55,594 nt of DNA from Lachnospiraceae bacterium (GCA_017441825.1 JAFRVD010000061.1:1-55594), one strand, 5' to 3'. Shown: positions 1 to 8,107, counted from the first letter of the stretch. Translations and numbers: made by a program. The notes: a model not told the origin generated them from the sequence alone.

Positions 1-2
1 AC

Positions 3-443
3 TTCATCTCGATCTGGCTCTCCCAGAAAGAGGGAGTGGATACGTTCAACCTGATCTTCGGCATCAATGCAGGCATCCTGCTTCTGGCCGGCTTCCTGTT
101 CGGCTGGGACAAGGCGCTGTACTCCATCATTTTCCAGTTCGCTTCCACTCAGGTGCTGCACATCATGTACAAAAAGTACCAGCAGAACACGCTCTTCATC
201 ATTACGGAAAAGAGCGCCGAGGTCACGGAGATGATCTACAGACTGACGCACCACGGCGCCACCATCATCAACGGAGAAGGCGCATACGAGCACAGCGAGC
301 GTGAGATCGTTTATTCGATCGTCTCCAGCGCGGAGTGCAAGAAGGTGGTGGAGCAGGTCAGAAAGATCGACGAAAACGCCTTCATCAACGTAATGAAGAC
401 GGAACGGGTGGAGGGGTACTTCTATCAGATGCCCAATGAGTAG
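3..443 (+). CDS. YitT family membrane protein, C-terminal part
   Basis: The open frame runs in from before the window (first full codon at base 3), so only the last 146 codons are present. A hydrophobic segment around GINAGILLLAGFLFGW is the end of the membrane domain. The remainder (from about LFIITEKSAEVTEMI to the end) is the soluble C-terminal DUF2179 domain with its typical HHGAT and FINVMKTERVEGYFYQ stretches. YitT proteins are multi-pass inner-membrane proteins of unknown transport or sensing role. A GTG at base 36 could be mistaken for a start but lies inside the membrane domain, so the protein is simply truncated by the window edge. It converges on the YhhN-family gene with only five bases between the stop codons. 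Confidence 0.88.
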   Translation, partial: FISIWLSQKEGVDTFNLIFGINAGILLLAGFLFGWDKALYSIIFQFASTQVLHIMYKKYQQNTLFIITEKSAEVTEMIYRLTHHGATIINGEGAYEHSEREIVYSIVSSAECKKVVEQVRKIDENAFINVMKTERVEGYFYQMPNE

Positions 444-448
444 GGAGA

Positions 449-1114
449 TCAGCCAAGGCTCAGCGCGATGAGCGTCTGGCCCAGGTAGTAGAATACCATG
501 AGGAGGATCCGGAGCAGGCTGCTCTTATCCTGCCTGAACATGTTCCGGATGAGGAACGTGTCGCTGAGAAGAAAGAGGACTGCGCCCAAAGATACGAGCC
601 GCGCGCGGGAAAGCTCCGGGTGTTTCCAAAAGAACGCTGCGGAGAGGCCCGCAAACAGCGAAACCGTAAGAAGATAGAGAACCGCCGGGATCCTTAAGGG
701 TTCCGGCGATGTCTTTACAAAGGCGAAGCATATCGCGGGAAGCGCGAAGCACAGTGTGCAGAGGAAGCCGGGAAGCAGGCCTTCCGCCGCGGGAATGAGC
801 GCCGCAATGTACATGACGTGCCCGAGAAAGAACACGAGGCCGCCCGCTACGAATACCGGGCGGTCATTTTTCAGGAGGTGGCAGACGTTGAGGAGCACGT
901 CTCCTATCATGCCGAAAACGAGCCCGGCCATTACGAGACGGGCGTACCGGGGATCCGGGCAGCGCTTCATGAGGAAGAAACCCAGGAGGACAAAAAAGAG
1001 CGAGGACAGCGTCTTCAGGACGAGCGCCGCCTTCATATGGCGATGCTCTTCCGCATAAAGAAGGAAGGCGGGCAGGAGCTGCCCGAGAAGACAGAATAGA
1101 AAGATCCTCAGCAT
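449..1114 (-). CDS. YhhN family membrane protein (lysoplasmalogenase-like)
   Basis: A 221-residue, very hydrophobic protein with about seven or eight predicted membrane helices. The pattern LVFGMIGDVLLN followed by FFLGHVMYIAAL is typical of the YhhN/TMEM86 family, whose characterised members hydrolyse lysoplasmalogens; the bacterial substrate is usually unknown. The frame stays open further upstream, but I place the start at the ATG at 1114 because AGAGG lies just upstream and the protein then begins directly with a membrane helix (MLRIFLFCLLG). The conserved acidic residues of the family are present (D in MIGDVLLN, D in LLSDTFLI). Function beyond family membership is inferred. Confidence 0.8.
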   Translation of the reverse strand: MLRIFLFCLLGQLLPAFLLYAEEHRHMKAALVLKTLSSLFFVLLGFFLMKRCPDPRYARLVMAGLVFGMIGDVLLNVCHLLKNDRPVFVAGGLVFFLGHVMYIAALIPAAEGLLPGFLCTLCFALPAICFAFVKTSPEPLRIPAVLYLLTVSLFAGLSAAFFWKHPELSRARLVSLGAVLFLLSDTFLIRNMFRQDKSSLLRILLMVFYYLGQTLIALSLG

Positions 1115-1185
1115 GACATACCTCTTTGTGGCCGGCTTTTTATACCGTTTTACGCGCACGGCAGGCCGTGCGCTCCATAAAATAC

Positions 1186-1214
1186 TTGTCATACAGGAAG
1201 TTTAGCATTATTTT
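1186..1214 (+). promoter_or_regulatory. Candidate promoter for the aldo/keto reductase at 1297
   Basis: TTGTCA (1186-1191) and TATTTT (1209-1214) are separated by 17 bases in an AT-rich stretch about 85 bases before the start codon. An overlapping alternative -10 (TACAAT, around 1222) is possible. Seen by eye only. Confidence 0.4.
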
Positions 1215-1296
1215 AGAAGTAATACAATGTTTCTCACGGAAAGATCCGGCAATTGAATACTCATAACGACTTGAATGATATGACAGGAGGAGAACC

Positions 1297-2322
1297 ATGC
1301 TTACAGTAACATTGGGATCGACAGGTATTACGGTGCCGAAGAACGCTTTCGGGGCGCTGCCCATCCAGCGCGTGTCGGAAGGGTATGCCGCCATGCTTCT
1401 CAGGAAGGCTTATGAGAGGGGCGTCCGCTACTTTGACACCGCGCACGGCTACACGGACAGCGAAAAAAAGATCGGCATCGCGCTGTCGGACGTCCGGAGC
1501 GAGATCTTCATCGCCACGAAGACCGGCAGCACGACAGTTGAGGGCTTCTGGGAAGACCTCCGCTTAAGCCTCGAGCGGATGAAGACCGATTACATCGACG
1601 TATACCAGTTCCACAATCCGGCGTTCTGCCCGAAGCCCGGCGATGGCACCGGCCTTTATGAAGCGATGCTCGAAGCGAAGGCAAAGGGCATGATCCGGCA
1701 CATCGGCATCACGAACCACCGCCTGAACGTGGCGATGGAAGCCATTGAGAGTGGGCTTTACGAGACCCTGCAGTTCCCGTTCAGCTACCTCGCGACGGAG
1801 AAGGACATCGCGCTCGTTAATGCCTGCAAGGCGCACAACATGGGCTTTATTGCAATGAAGGGCCTGTCCGGCGGCCTGCTCACCCACGCGGACATGTGCT
1901 ACGCCTGGATGGCGCAGTTCGACAATGTGCTCCCCATCTGGGGCGTGCAGCGGGAGTCGGAGCTGGACGAGTTCCTTGCTTTCAACGAAAACCCGCCCTC
2001 CATGACGGACGAAATGCGCGCGCGTATTGAAGAGGACAGAAAAGAGCTCTCCGGCAACTTCTGCCGCGCCTGCGGCTACTGCATGCCCTGCACGGTGGGC
2101 ATCGAAATCAACTCCTGCGCCCGGATGTCGCAGCTGATCCGCCGGAGCCCTTCAGCCAGGCACCTGTCTCCGGAGTCCCAGGCGATGATGATGAAAATCG
2201 AGGAGTGCGTCCACTGCGACGTCTGCAAGTCGCGCTGCCCGTACGGGCTGGACACGCCGCAGCTTCTCATCGAGAACCTGATCGATTATAAGAAGATCCT
2301 GGCGGGAGAGGTGACGATCTGA
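1297..2322 (+). CDS. Aldo/keto reductase with C-terminal 4Fe-4S motifs
   Basis: 341 residues. The N-terminal two thirds form an aldo/keto reductase TIM barrel: YFDTAHGYTDSEKKIG carries the catalytic Asp and Tyr, IATKTGS the Lys, and YQFHNPAF the His region. The C-terminal part carries two cysteine clusters, CRACGYCMPC and CVHCDVCKSRC, that look like ferredoxin-type 4Fe-4S ligands, as in the Fe-S aldo/keto reductases of anaerobes. It probably reduces a carbonyl or sugar-derived substrate in the cytoplasm; the substrate is unknown. ACAGGAGGAG sits just before the ATG. It is monocistronic and ends at a strong terminator shared with the convergent homologue at 2395-3510. Confidence 0.9.
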   Translation: MLTVTLGSTGITVPKNAFGALPIQRVSEGYAAMLLRKAYERGVRYFDTAHGYTDSEKKIGIALSDVRSEIFIATKTGSTTVEGFWEDLRLSLERMKTDYIDVYQFHNPAFCPKPGDGTGLYEAMLEAKAKGMIRHIGITNHRLNVAMEAIESGLYETLQFPFSYLATEKDIALVNACKAHNMGFIAMKGLSGGLLTHADMCYAWMAQFDNVLPIWGVQRESELDEFLAFNENPPSMTDEMRARIEEDRKELSGNFCRACGYCMPCTVGIEINSCARMSQLIRRSPSARHLSPESQAMMMKIEECVHCDVCKSRCPYGLDTPQLLIENLIDYKKILAGEVTI

Positions 2323-2336
2323 CGCCCGGAAGCATG

Positions 2337-2366
2337 AAAAACGGCCCCTTGAGGGGGCCGTTTTTT
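2337..2366. terminator. Bidirectional rho-independent terminator
   Basis: A perfect GC-rich hairpin (ACGGCCCC, loop, GGGGCCGT) flanked by A5 on the left and T6 on the right. It serves both convergent aldo/keto reductase genes. Confidence 0.9.
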
Positions 2367-2394
2367 GCTATAGAAATTCGTTACTGTGAAATTA

Positions 2395-3510
2395 TTACGC
2401 CTCCATCGCCCTGCACTGTTCGAGAAGCTCAATGATCGGCAGGTGCTGCGGACACGCCATCTCGCACTGGCCGCACTGGATGCAGTCACTGGCCTTGCCC
2501 TTATTCTGGGTGACGATGGTGTACTCGCGTTTCGTCCGGAACTCGGGGCTTCCTTTCTTCCGGTTCTCCACGGTGAAGATGTCCGGAATCGGAATGTTCA
2601 TCGGGCAGCCCTTCGTGCAGTAGCGGCAGCCGGTGCACTTGATGGACTGGTCGCCGTCCAGTGCGGCCTGCGCGGCGCGGATCACTTCCTGCTCGTGTTC
2701 ATTGAACGGCTTGAAATCCCTCATGTAGGAGAGATTATCCTCCATCTGCTCAAGAGAGCTCATGCCGGAGAGGACGGTGAGGATGTTGTCAAGCCCTGCG
2801 CAGAAGCGGATCGCCCAGCTCGGGTAAGACATGCCGTTTGCTTCTTTGTCGAAGATAGCCTTGACTTCGTCGATAGGATCGGCCAAGAGTCCACCCTTCA
2901 CGGGCTCCATGACCACCACGGACTTGCCGTGCGCTTTGCAGATCTCGAGGTTCCTCTTTGACGCGACGCCAGGGTTTTCCCAGTCCGCGTAGTTCAGCTG
3001 AAGTTGGACGAATTCCGCGTCCGGATGCGCATTGAGAAGCTCTTCAAGAAGCTCCGGATCCCCGTGGAATGAGAAGCCGTAATGCCTGATCAGGCCCTTT
3101 TCCTTCTGTTCGCGGACGAAATCCCAGAGGTGGAAATCGTCGTACTTTTTGTAGTTCGTGCGCTGCAGCGCGTGCAGCAGGTAGAAGTCGAAATAGCCGG
3201 CGTTCGTCCGCTCGAGAGAGGTGTAGAACTCCTGCTTTGCGGTCTCCTCCGTGTAGCTGTCATTGTTTACGATGAGCTTGGTCGCAAGCGTATACTTATC
3301 CCGCGGATACCGGTCGACCAGCGCCTTCCGGATGGCTTCCTCGGAGCCGCCGTATGCAAAGGCGGTGTCGAAATACGTGCCGCCGGCCTCCAGGAACAGG
3401 TCAGCCATCTTCGCGGTCTGCGGGACATCGATGCTGCCGTCCTCGAGCCGCGGAAGCCGCATGAGCCCGAAGCCCAGCTTGAAAATTTCCTTACCGAAAT
3501 AATCACCCAT
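2395..3510 (-). CDS. Aldo/keto reductase with C-terminal ferredoxin-like domain
   Basis: 371 residues. The barrel is recognised by FGLMRLPRLEDGSID at the start, YFDTAFAYGGSEEAIRKAL (catalytic Asp and Tyr), LATKLIV (Lys) and IRHYGFSFHG. The last about 90 residues hold two classical 4Fe-4S binding motifs with a following proline, CTGCRYCTKGCP and CIQCGQCEMACP. This makes it the better-conserved of the two Fe-S reductases here; the neighbour at 1297 is shorter and its first Cys cluster is non-canonical. The family acts on small carbonyl compounds in anaerobes; the exact substrate is not known. The start ATG has AGGAGG at a good distance. It is read toward the homologue and shares its terminator. 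Confidence 0.91.
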   Translation of the reverse strand: MGDYFGKEIFKLGFGLMRLPRLEDGSIDVPQTAKMADLFLEAGGTYFDTAFAYGGSEEAIRKALVDRYPRDKYTLATKLIVNNDSYTEETAKQEFYTSLERTNAGYFDFYLLHALQRTNYKKYDDFHLWDFVREQKEKGLIRHYGFSFHGDPELLEELLNAHPDAEFVQLQLNYADWENPGVASKRNLEICKAHGKSVVVMEPVKGGLLADPIDEVKAIFDKEANGMSYPSWAIRFCAGLDNILTVLSGMSSLEQMEDNLSYMRDFKPFNEHEQEVIRAAQAALDGDQSIKCTGCRYCTKGCPMNIPIPDIFTVENRKKGSPEFRTKREYTIVTQNKGKASDCIQCGQCEMACPQHLPIIELLEQCRAMEA

Positions 3511-3594
3511 TAGTAATACCTCCTGTTGTTTTCTGATTCAGTCTGTGTTGTCAAAAAGCCGCCGGGGCGGCGCGTGTCCGTATATGCTAATGCC

Positions 3595-3624
3595 ATTATA
3601 CACATGAAAAACACGTGTTATCAA
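3595..3624 (-). promoter_or_regulatory. Candidate promoter of the aldo/keto reductase at 2395-3510
   Basis: Read on the minus strand: TTGATA (3624-3619), 18 bases, TATAAT (3600-3595). The spacer contains a near-palindrome (ACACGTG/CATGTGT) that could be an operator. A short GC hairpin followed by T5 lies in the leader near 3555-3575 and could attenuate transcription. Confidence 0.6.
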
Positions 3625-3715
3625 GTGGGAATTCGTACTGAAGCTCCTTTTTGTCCCGGGCTGCATGCGGGCCATGACGTCGGCCTAAAGTATCGTCCCC
3701 GGGAAAAGAAACCTC

Positions 3716-3743
3716 TTGAAAAAACAGGTGATTATGATACAGT
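3716..3743 (+). promoter_or_regulatory. Candidate promoter of the YhcH/TetR pair
   Basis: TTGAAA (3716-3721), 16 bases, TACAGT (3738-3743), about 55 bases before the ATG at 3798. Moderate match to a housekeeping promoter. Confidence 0.4.
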
Positions 3744-3797
3744 GAACATAAAGATGACGTCAGGAAACCGAAGACGTTTCCGGAACAGGGAGGGCTT

Positions 3798-4256
3798 ATG
3801 TTATACATCGACACTGATTTTACCGTGGATCCCGCGCTTTTTATGCGCATCACGAAAGCGTTATCCTATCTTTATACCGGCGAACCCGGAAAGAAGCCTG
3901 TCGGCCGCTATGAGTTTGAGGATGGAATGTACTATATGGTCCAGGAATACGAGACGAAGGATCCCGCGGGCCGCCCGTACGAGGCGCACCGGGCCTACGT
4001 CGATATCCAGTTTATCGTCTCCGGAGAAGAGCGGATCGGCGTGGCGCCTCTCTCATCTCTCACAGAGATTACGGAGGAATATGACGCCGCAAAGGACGTC
4101 CTCTTCGGCACCGCGCCGGAGGGTAAGCTCATGCCCATGACGGCGGGAAGCGCGTTCGTGCTCCTGCCTGAAGACGCGCATTTTCCTCAGGCGGATCCTT
4201 CGGAAGGCGTTAAGGGAACAGTGAAGAAGATCGTATTCAAGGTGCCTGTTCAATGA
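3798..4256 (+). CDS. YhcH/YjgK/YiaL family protein (EbgC-like)
   Basis: 152 residues, matching the whole length of the YhcH/YjgK/YiaL family, a small cupin-like beta-barrel that includes EbgC, the beta subunit of evolved beta-galactosidase. Diagnostic stretches are FEDGMYYMVQEYETKD, PYEAHRAYVDIQFIVSGEE (metal-binding Glu and His) and FVLLPEDAHFPQ (second His). Members are linked to sugar or sialic-acid catabolism; a sugar-isomerising or subunit role here is inference. GGGAGGG lies just before the ATG. The stop overlaps the ATG of the TetR gene by four bases (ATGA), so the two are co-translated. Confidence 0.85.
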   Translation: MLYIDTDFTVDPALFMRITKALSYLYTGEPGKKPVGRYEFEDGMYYMVQEYETKDPAGRPYEAHRAYVDIQFIVSGEERIGVAPLSSLTEITEEYDAAKDVLFGTAPEGKLMPMTAGSAFVLLPEDAHFPQADPSEGVKGTVKKIVFKVPVQ

Positions 4257-4843
4257 AGAAAACGAAGAATCTCACCAGAAACAAGATCGTGGCGGCGGCG
4301 TGGCGGCTGTTCAATGAGCGCGGCTACGAGGACACCACCATCGATGAGATCGTGGAGGAGTCCGGTACCTCGAAGGGGTCGTTTTACCACTATTTTGAGG
4401 GAAAAGACGCGCTCTTGGGCTCGCTTTCGATCGTCTTCGACGAAAAGTACGAGGAGCTTAAGGAACAGCTCACACCGGAAATGAGTGCCGTTGACAAGCT
4501 CACCTTTTTAAACCGGGAGCTCTTCCGGATGATCGACAACAGCGTGCCGCTCGAGCTTCTGACACGCCTCCTGTCTTCGCAGCTCATCACAAGAAGCGAG
4601 AAGCACCTCCTCGACAGGAACCGGACCTATTTCAGGATCATTTCGGGGATCTTTTCCGAGGGCCAGGAGTCCGGCGAGATCCGGACAGACCTCACAGTGA
4701 ATGAGCTTGTCCGCGCCTACGCGATGATGGAGCGCGGCCTCATGTACGACTGGTGCCTGACCGGCGGGGACTACTCTCTTTCGCGGAACGCCGGCGAGAT
4801 CATGCCCCTGTTCCTGAACGGATTCCGGACGGAGCAGAAGTGA
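4253..4843 (+). CDS. TetR/AcrR family transcriptional regulator
   Basis: 196 residues. The N-terminal helix-turn-helix is clear: AAWRLFNERGYEDTTIDEI then VEESGTSKGSFYHYFEGKDAL. The rest is an all-helical ligand and dimerisation domain with no recognisable ligand signature. The start overlaps the stop of the YhcH-like gene. Two palindromes that could be its operators lie in the 434-base gap before putP (4998-5009 inside a promoter spacer, and 5076-5086), suggesting it may control the downstream symporter, its own operon, or both. That link is inferred from position only. Confidence 0.88.
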   Translation: MKKTKNLTRNKIVAAAWRLFNERGYEDTTIDEIVEESGTSKGSFYHYFEGKDALLGSLSIVFDEKYEELKEQLTPEMSAVDKLTFLNRELFRMIDNSVPLELLTRLLSSQLITRSEKHLLDRNRTYFRIISGIFSEGQESGEIRTDLTVNELVRAYAMMERGLMYDWCLTGGDYSLSRNAGEIMPLFLNGFRTEQK

Positions 4844-4884
4844 CCGTTGGAAGAGACCCTGGTTCCCGGCCGGATCTCTATCGG

Positions 4885-4909
4885 ATCCGGTCAGTGACCG
4901 GATTCTTTT
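4885..4909 (+). terminator. Terminator after the TetR gene
   Basis: Stem ATCCGGT (4885-4891), loop CAGTG, ACCGGAT (4897-4903), then TCTTTT. Confidence 0.65.
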
Positions 4910-4990
4910 AAGGATCCCGTCACGGCCCGCATTTTATGAATTTTATATCAAAACTTTGAATATTTTATCGGTTTATTTTTGGTCGGATTT

Positions 4991-5020
4991 TTGGTACAGA
5001 CTTCAGTCTATATTCATAAT
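4991..5020 (+). promoter_or_regulatory. Candidate promoter P1 upstream of putP with operator-like palindrome
   Basis: TTGGTA (4991-4996), 18 bases, CATAAT (5015-5020). The spacer contains the palindrome AGACT-TC-AGTCT (4998-5009), a usual place for a TetR-type operator. It lies in a 434-base gene-free gap (4844-5277). Confidence 0.45.
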
Positions 5021-5061
5021 CCAACAAATAAAGCCAAATATAAACATAAAAAACAATAAAT

Positions 5062-5121
5062 GACCGCATTACAGTATGAACTTCATTCTGTATTGCGGTC
5101 TGTTTTTGTATATGTTATAGT
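5062..5121 (+). promoter_or_regulatory. 39-base hairpin and candidate promoter P2 upstream of putP
   Basis: GACCGCATTACAG (5062-5074) pairs with CTGTATTGCGGTC (5088-5100) with one mismatch. The inner ATGAA-C-TTCAT (5076-5086) is itself palindromic, and the hairpin is followed by TGTTTTT. It could terminate or attenuate RNA from P1, or be an operator. A second promoter fits over its right arm: TTGCGG (5093-5098), 17 bases, TATAGT (5116-5121). Confidence 0.45.
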
Positions 5122-5277
5122 CCACTATAGTTTCTGCCCGGGAAGAAGGACAGCAGGGATAAAGCAGCAGAGAAAGACAGCATTCCCGGGCAGAAATCGT
5201 TCCTCTTTTCACGTGCCGCGGCCAATTACCGCGGCACCCGAATGAGAGGGACAATGAAAGAGAAGGGTGGAATCGTT

Positions 5278-6738
5278 ATGAGATATTCAGAGCTCATCGT
5301 ATTTATCGTTTATCTGGTCTTCATGCTGGGCATCGGCGTGGTGTTCTTCGTGAGAAGCAAGGGCATGGGCGAAAAGGGCTATTTCCTGGGCGACCGCAAA
5401 ATGGGCCCGTGGGTGACCGCGCTGTCCGCCGGCGCCTCTGATATGAGCGCCTGGGTGCTGATGGGCCTCCCGGCCTCCGTCTATGCATTCGGCCTCGGCA
5501 AGACCTGGATCGCCATCGGCCTCCTCATCGGCTACATCCTGAGCTGGATCATTGAAGCGCCCCGTCTCCGGCGGTTCACCATCGTCTCGAACGACTCCAT
5601 CACGATCCCGCAGTATCTCACGAACCGGTTCTTAAGCACGAACAAGGCCGTCCAGATCACCTGCGCCGTGATCTTCCTGTTTGCATATACCGTGTACGCG
5701 GCTTCCAGCATCAAGGCCTGCGGCACGCTGTTCAATACGGTCATCGGCATCGACGCGAAGGTCGCGATGTACATCGCCGCACTCATCATCGTGAGCTACA
5801 CGTTCATGGGCGGCTTCTCCGCGGTCTGCTGGACCGACTTTTTCCAGGGCCTCTTAATGCTGGGCGCCCTCCTCATTGCGCCGATATTCGCGCTCTTCAT
5901 GGTGGAGTCCGGCAAAGGCGCGGAAAACACCGCCATCCAGGAAGGCTACTTCAAGCTGTTTACGAACTGGAAGGACGTGATCTCCGGGCTCGGCTGGGGC
6001 CTAGGCTACTTCGGCATGCCGCATATCATCGTCCGGTTCATGTCCGTGCGTTCCGACAAGGCGCTCAAAAAAGGCGCAAAGATCGGCATCCTGTGGACTA
6101 CGCTCATCCTGGCGTTCTCCGTCCTGTCCGCAGTCCTCGGGCACATGCTCCTGGGTGAGCTTGAAGACAGCTCGACCGTCTTTATTCAGATGGTCCGCTA
6201 CATCTTCCCGGGCGTGATCTCCGGCCTCTTACTGTCCGCCATCCTTGCGGCTTCCATGTCCACCGCGGACTCGCAGCTCCTTGCGGCGTCCTCCGCCTTT
6301 GCGAGCGACGTCTACCAGCCGGTCTTCCGGAAGGGCAAGGCTTCCAATAACGAAATGCTCTGGGTCGGCCGTATAGTTGTGCTGGCCATCACCGTGGTCG
6401 CGCTCATTGTAGCCGCGAACCCGAACTCCGGCACCATCATGGGCCTTGTCGAAAACGCGTGGGGCGTCTTCGGCGCGGCGTTCGGCCCGGTCATCCTGCT
6501 GTCGCTCTTCTGGAAGCGGTTCAACTTTGCGGGTGCTTTAGCCGGCATCATCGTAGGTGCCGCCGTCGATATCCTCTGGCTCGCGTTCCTCGGAGACCTC
6601 GGCATCTACGAGATCGTACCCGGATTTATCTGCGGCTTCCTTGCCGCGGTACTTGTTTCCTGTGCGACTCCGGCTCCCAGCCGTGAAGTGGAAGAGCTCT
6701 TTGACCGCGCGGTGAACTACGTGGACAGGGAAGACTGA
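5278..6738 (+). CDS. putP: Sodium/proline symporter (PutP type, SSS family)
   Basis: 486 residues from the chosen start, about 13 membrane helices. The family signature is very clear: LSAGASDMSAWVLMGLPASV (sodium-binding first helices), YILSWIIEAPRLRRFT, SITIPQYLTNRF, and the SLFWKRFNFAGALAGIIVG helix near the end. Members of the PutP branch import proline with sodium; related solutes cannot be excluded. In-frame ATGs at 5242 and 5254 exist, but the ATG at 5278 has GGGTGG at good spacing and gives the normal PutP N-terminus (MRYSELIVFIVYLVFMLG). It is monocistronic, preceded by two candidate promoters and palindromes and followed by a very strong terminator. Confidence 0.88.
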   Translation: MRYSELIVFIVYLVFMLGIGVVFFVRSKGMGEKGYFLGDRKMGPWVTALSAGASDMSAWVLMGLPASVYAFGLGKTWIAIGLLIGYILSWIIEAPRLRRFTIVSNDSITIPQYLTNRFLSTNKAVQITCAVIFLFAYTVYAASSIKACGTLFNTVIGIDAKVAMYIAALIIVSYTFMGGFSAVCWTDFFQGLLMLGALLIAPIFALFMVESGKGAENTAIQEGYFKLFTNWKDVISGLGWGLGYFGMPHIIVRFMSVRSDKALKKGAKIGILWTTLILAFSVLSAVLGHMLLGELEDSSTVFIQMVRYIFPGVISGLLLSAILAASMSTADSQLLAASSAFASDVYQPVFRKGKASNNEMLWVGRIVVLAITVVALIVAANPNSGTIMGLVENAWGVFGAAFGPVILLSLFWKRFNFAGALAGIIVGAAVDILWLAFLGDLGIYEIVPGFICGFLAAVLVSCATPAPSREVEELFDRAVNYVDRED

Positions 6739-6753
6739 CGGCTTTATTTGAGA

Positions 6754-6800
6754 AAAACATGGAAACACCGCCTCTCGCGAGGCGGTGTTTCCATGTTTTT
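6754..6800. terminator. Bidirectional terminator between putP and the Gfo/Idh gene
   Basis: A perfect 21-bp stem (AAAACATGGAAACACCGCCTC is paired with its complement ending in CATGTTTT) around the loop TCGC, A-rich on one side and T-rich on the other. It serves both convergent genes. Confidence 0.92.
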
Positions 6801-6804
6801 GCGT

Positions 6805-7911
6805 TTACAGTTCTTCTGCACGGATCTCCTGGTCCAGCTCCGCGGAGAGATACACGCCCGCAAGCACTTTTGCGGTGGTGAGCATCTGCTCCCGGGTCAC
6901 GGGATACGGCGCACGGCCGTCCAGATTATCCATGATTTTTTCGTACATGACCCAGTGGCCCCAGTCGCTCACCCGGTTCGACGTGTTGTCAAAGACCTTC
7001 GGAGTGATCACACTCTGGTATCCGCCGAATGTGCGGTAAAGCTCCGTCTGCGGCAGCACCGCTCCGCCCAGCGTCCCGGCCACACGGGTCTCGCTCTTTT
7101 CGGGGAGGTTCAGCGCCCAGGCGCACCGGAAGCTCACTGTCAGGTCGTTTTCGAAAAAGATCATGCCCGCCGCGTATTCTTCCACGCTCATGTCGCGGAG
7201 ATCGAAATCCGTCCGCGGCAGGAAGACGCCGTCGCCGAACGCGCCGCTTTCCTTAGTGGACACCTGCACGTCTTCATTGAGCTTCGAGATGGGAGAGTAC
7301 GTCCGCGCGCGTACGGACAGCAGCTTCGGATTCCCGAGGTATTCCGTAAGCGCGTCGATGTTATGCACGCACATATCGGCGAACGCGCCGGCGAGATTCT
7401 TGTCTTTTATGTGGAACTGGCCCCAGGTCGGGACGCCGCGGCGCCGGATCACGTCGAGGTCCACAAGGTAGACTTTCCCGAGAAGCCCGTCTTCGATCCA
7501 CTTCTTCAGCGTCATACTGGCGTTGGTAAACCGCCCGGTCTGCGCCGGGAAAAACTTCTTCCCCGCCTTGTCTGCGGCATCGAGGATCCCGCGAAGATCC
7601 GCGGCAGAAAGCGCCACAGGCTTTTCGCAGATCACATGCCTCCCTGACTGAAGCCCGAGGACCGTAAGCGGCTTATGATATGCGTTGGGCGTGCAGTTGA
7701 TCAGAATGTCAGAATCTACCGCTTCCAGCATCTCTTCGGGGTCCGTGAACCACGGCACTCCGAGCTTCTTCGCGGTGAATTCCGCGGCGTCCGCACGCTC
7801 ATCGCAGACCGCCGCGATCCCGATCCGTCCCTGAAGGTCCCGGATGTCCGGGAGATGCGCGCTGTTGAAGATCATCCCACAGCCCACAACGGATGCCTTA
7901 TATGTTTTCAT
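6805..7911 (-). CDS. Gfo/Idh/MocA family oxidoreductase
   Basis: 368 residues. The Rossmann domain starts with KASVVGCGMIFNSAHLPDI (NAD(P)-binding GxGxxx), followed by the diagnostic INCTPNAYHKPLTVLGLQSG and HVICEKPVALS, whose Glu-Lys-Pro is the conserved catalytic-site motif of the family. The C-terminal beta-sheet domain includes GAFADMCVHNIDALTEYLG with the conserved Asp and His. These enzymes oxidise or reduce sugars or inositols. The ATG at 7911 (GGGAGG upstream) is preferred over the in-frame GTG at 7917, which overlaps the ribosome site. Its promoter at 8037-8065 lies upstream, separated by what looks like the tail of another gene. Confidence 0.9.
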   Translation of the reverse strand: MKTYKASVVGCGMIFNSAHLPDIRDLQGRIGIAAVCDERADAAEFTAKKLGVPWFTDPEEMLEAVDSDILINCTPNAYHKPLTVLGLQSGRHVICEKPVALSAADLRGILDAADKAGKKFFPAQTGRFTNASMTLKKWIEDGLLGKVYLVDLDVIRRRGVPTWGQFHIKDKNLAGAFADMCVHNIDALTEYLGNPKLLSVRARTYSPISKLNEDVQVSTKESGAFGDGVFLPRTDFDLRDMSVEEYAAGMIFFENDLTVSFRCAWALNLPEKSETRVAGTLGGAVLPQTELYRTFGGYQSVITPKVFDNTSNRVSDWGHWVMYEKIMDNLDGRAPYPVTREQMLTTAKVLAGVYLSAELDQEIRAEEL

Positions 7912-7923
7912 ACGCACCTCCCG

Positions 7924-8010
7924 TTACAGGTATTTACGGATGTTATCGAGGCTCACCTTGACGCTCGTGATGGAGTCCTCGTAATGTTCTTTTTCCAACC
8001 TTGCCGCCCT
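7924..8010 (-). pseudogene. Possible remnant: C-terminal tail of a lost gene
   Basis: Between the minus-strand promoter and the oxidoreductase start is an open stretch of 28 codons ending in TAA, including LEKEHYEDSITSVKV and SLDNIRKYL. It has no ATG (only a TTG) and a stop just before it. The sequence resembles the last helix of sugar-phosphate isomerase/epimerase (TIM-barrel) proteins, which often neighbour Gfo/Idh oxidoreductases; this likeness is by eye and weak. In the adjacent frame a run of KKAAPFKG continues upstream, consistent with a frameshifted remnant. Alternatively it is a chance leader ORF. Confidence 0.35.
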
Positions 8011-8036
8011 TTAAAAGGCGCGGCCTTCTTTCCTTC

Positions 8037-8065
8037 AGTATAGATTCCCCCGTCCGTAAAATCAA
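8037..8065 (-). promoter_or_regulatory. Candidate promoter of the Gfo/Idh oxidoreductase
   Basis: On the minus strand: TTGATT (8065-8060), 17 bases, TATACT (8042-8037). It is back to back with the plus-strand promoter at 8079-8107. Confidence 0.6.
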
Positions 8066-8078
8066 TCGGACAAAATGA

Positions 8079-8107
8079 TTGCAGTTAAAGGGGCGATGTA
8101 CTATACT
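8079..8107 (+). promoter_or_regulatory. Promoter of the mutarotase/esterase/fucosidase operon
   Basis: TTGCAG (8079-8084), exactly 17 bases, TATACT (8102-8107), giving a start near 8114 and a leader of about 37 bases with AAAGGAGG before the ATG at 8151. Confidence 0.7.

Noticed and set aside
1154-1173. GCGCACGG-CAGG-CCGTGCGC palindrome between the YhhN and aldo/keto reductase genes
   Set aside because: No T-tract on either side and it follows the start, not the end, of the minus-strand gene, so a terminator call is not justified; an operator is possible but unsupported.
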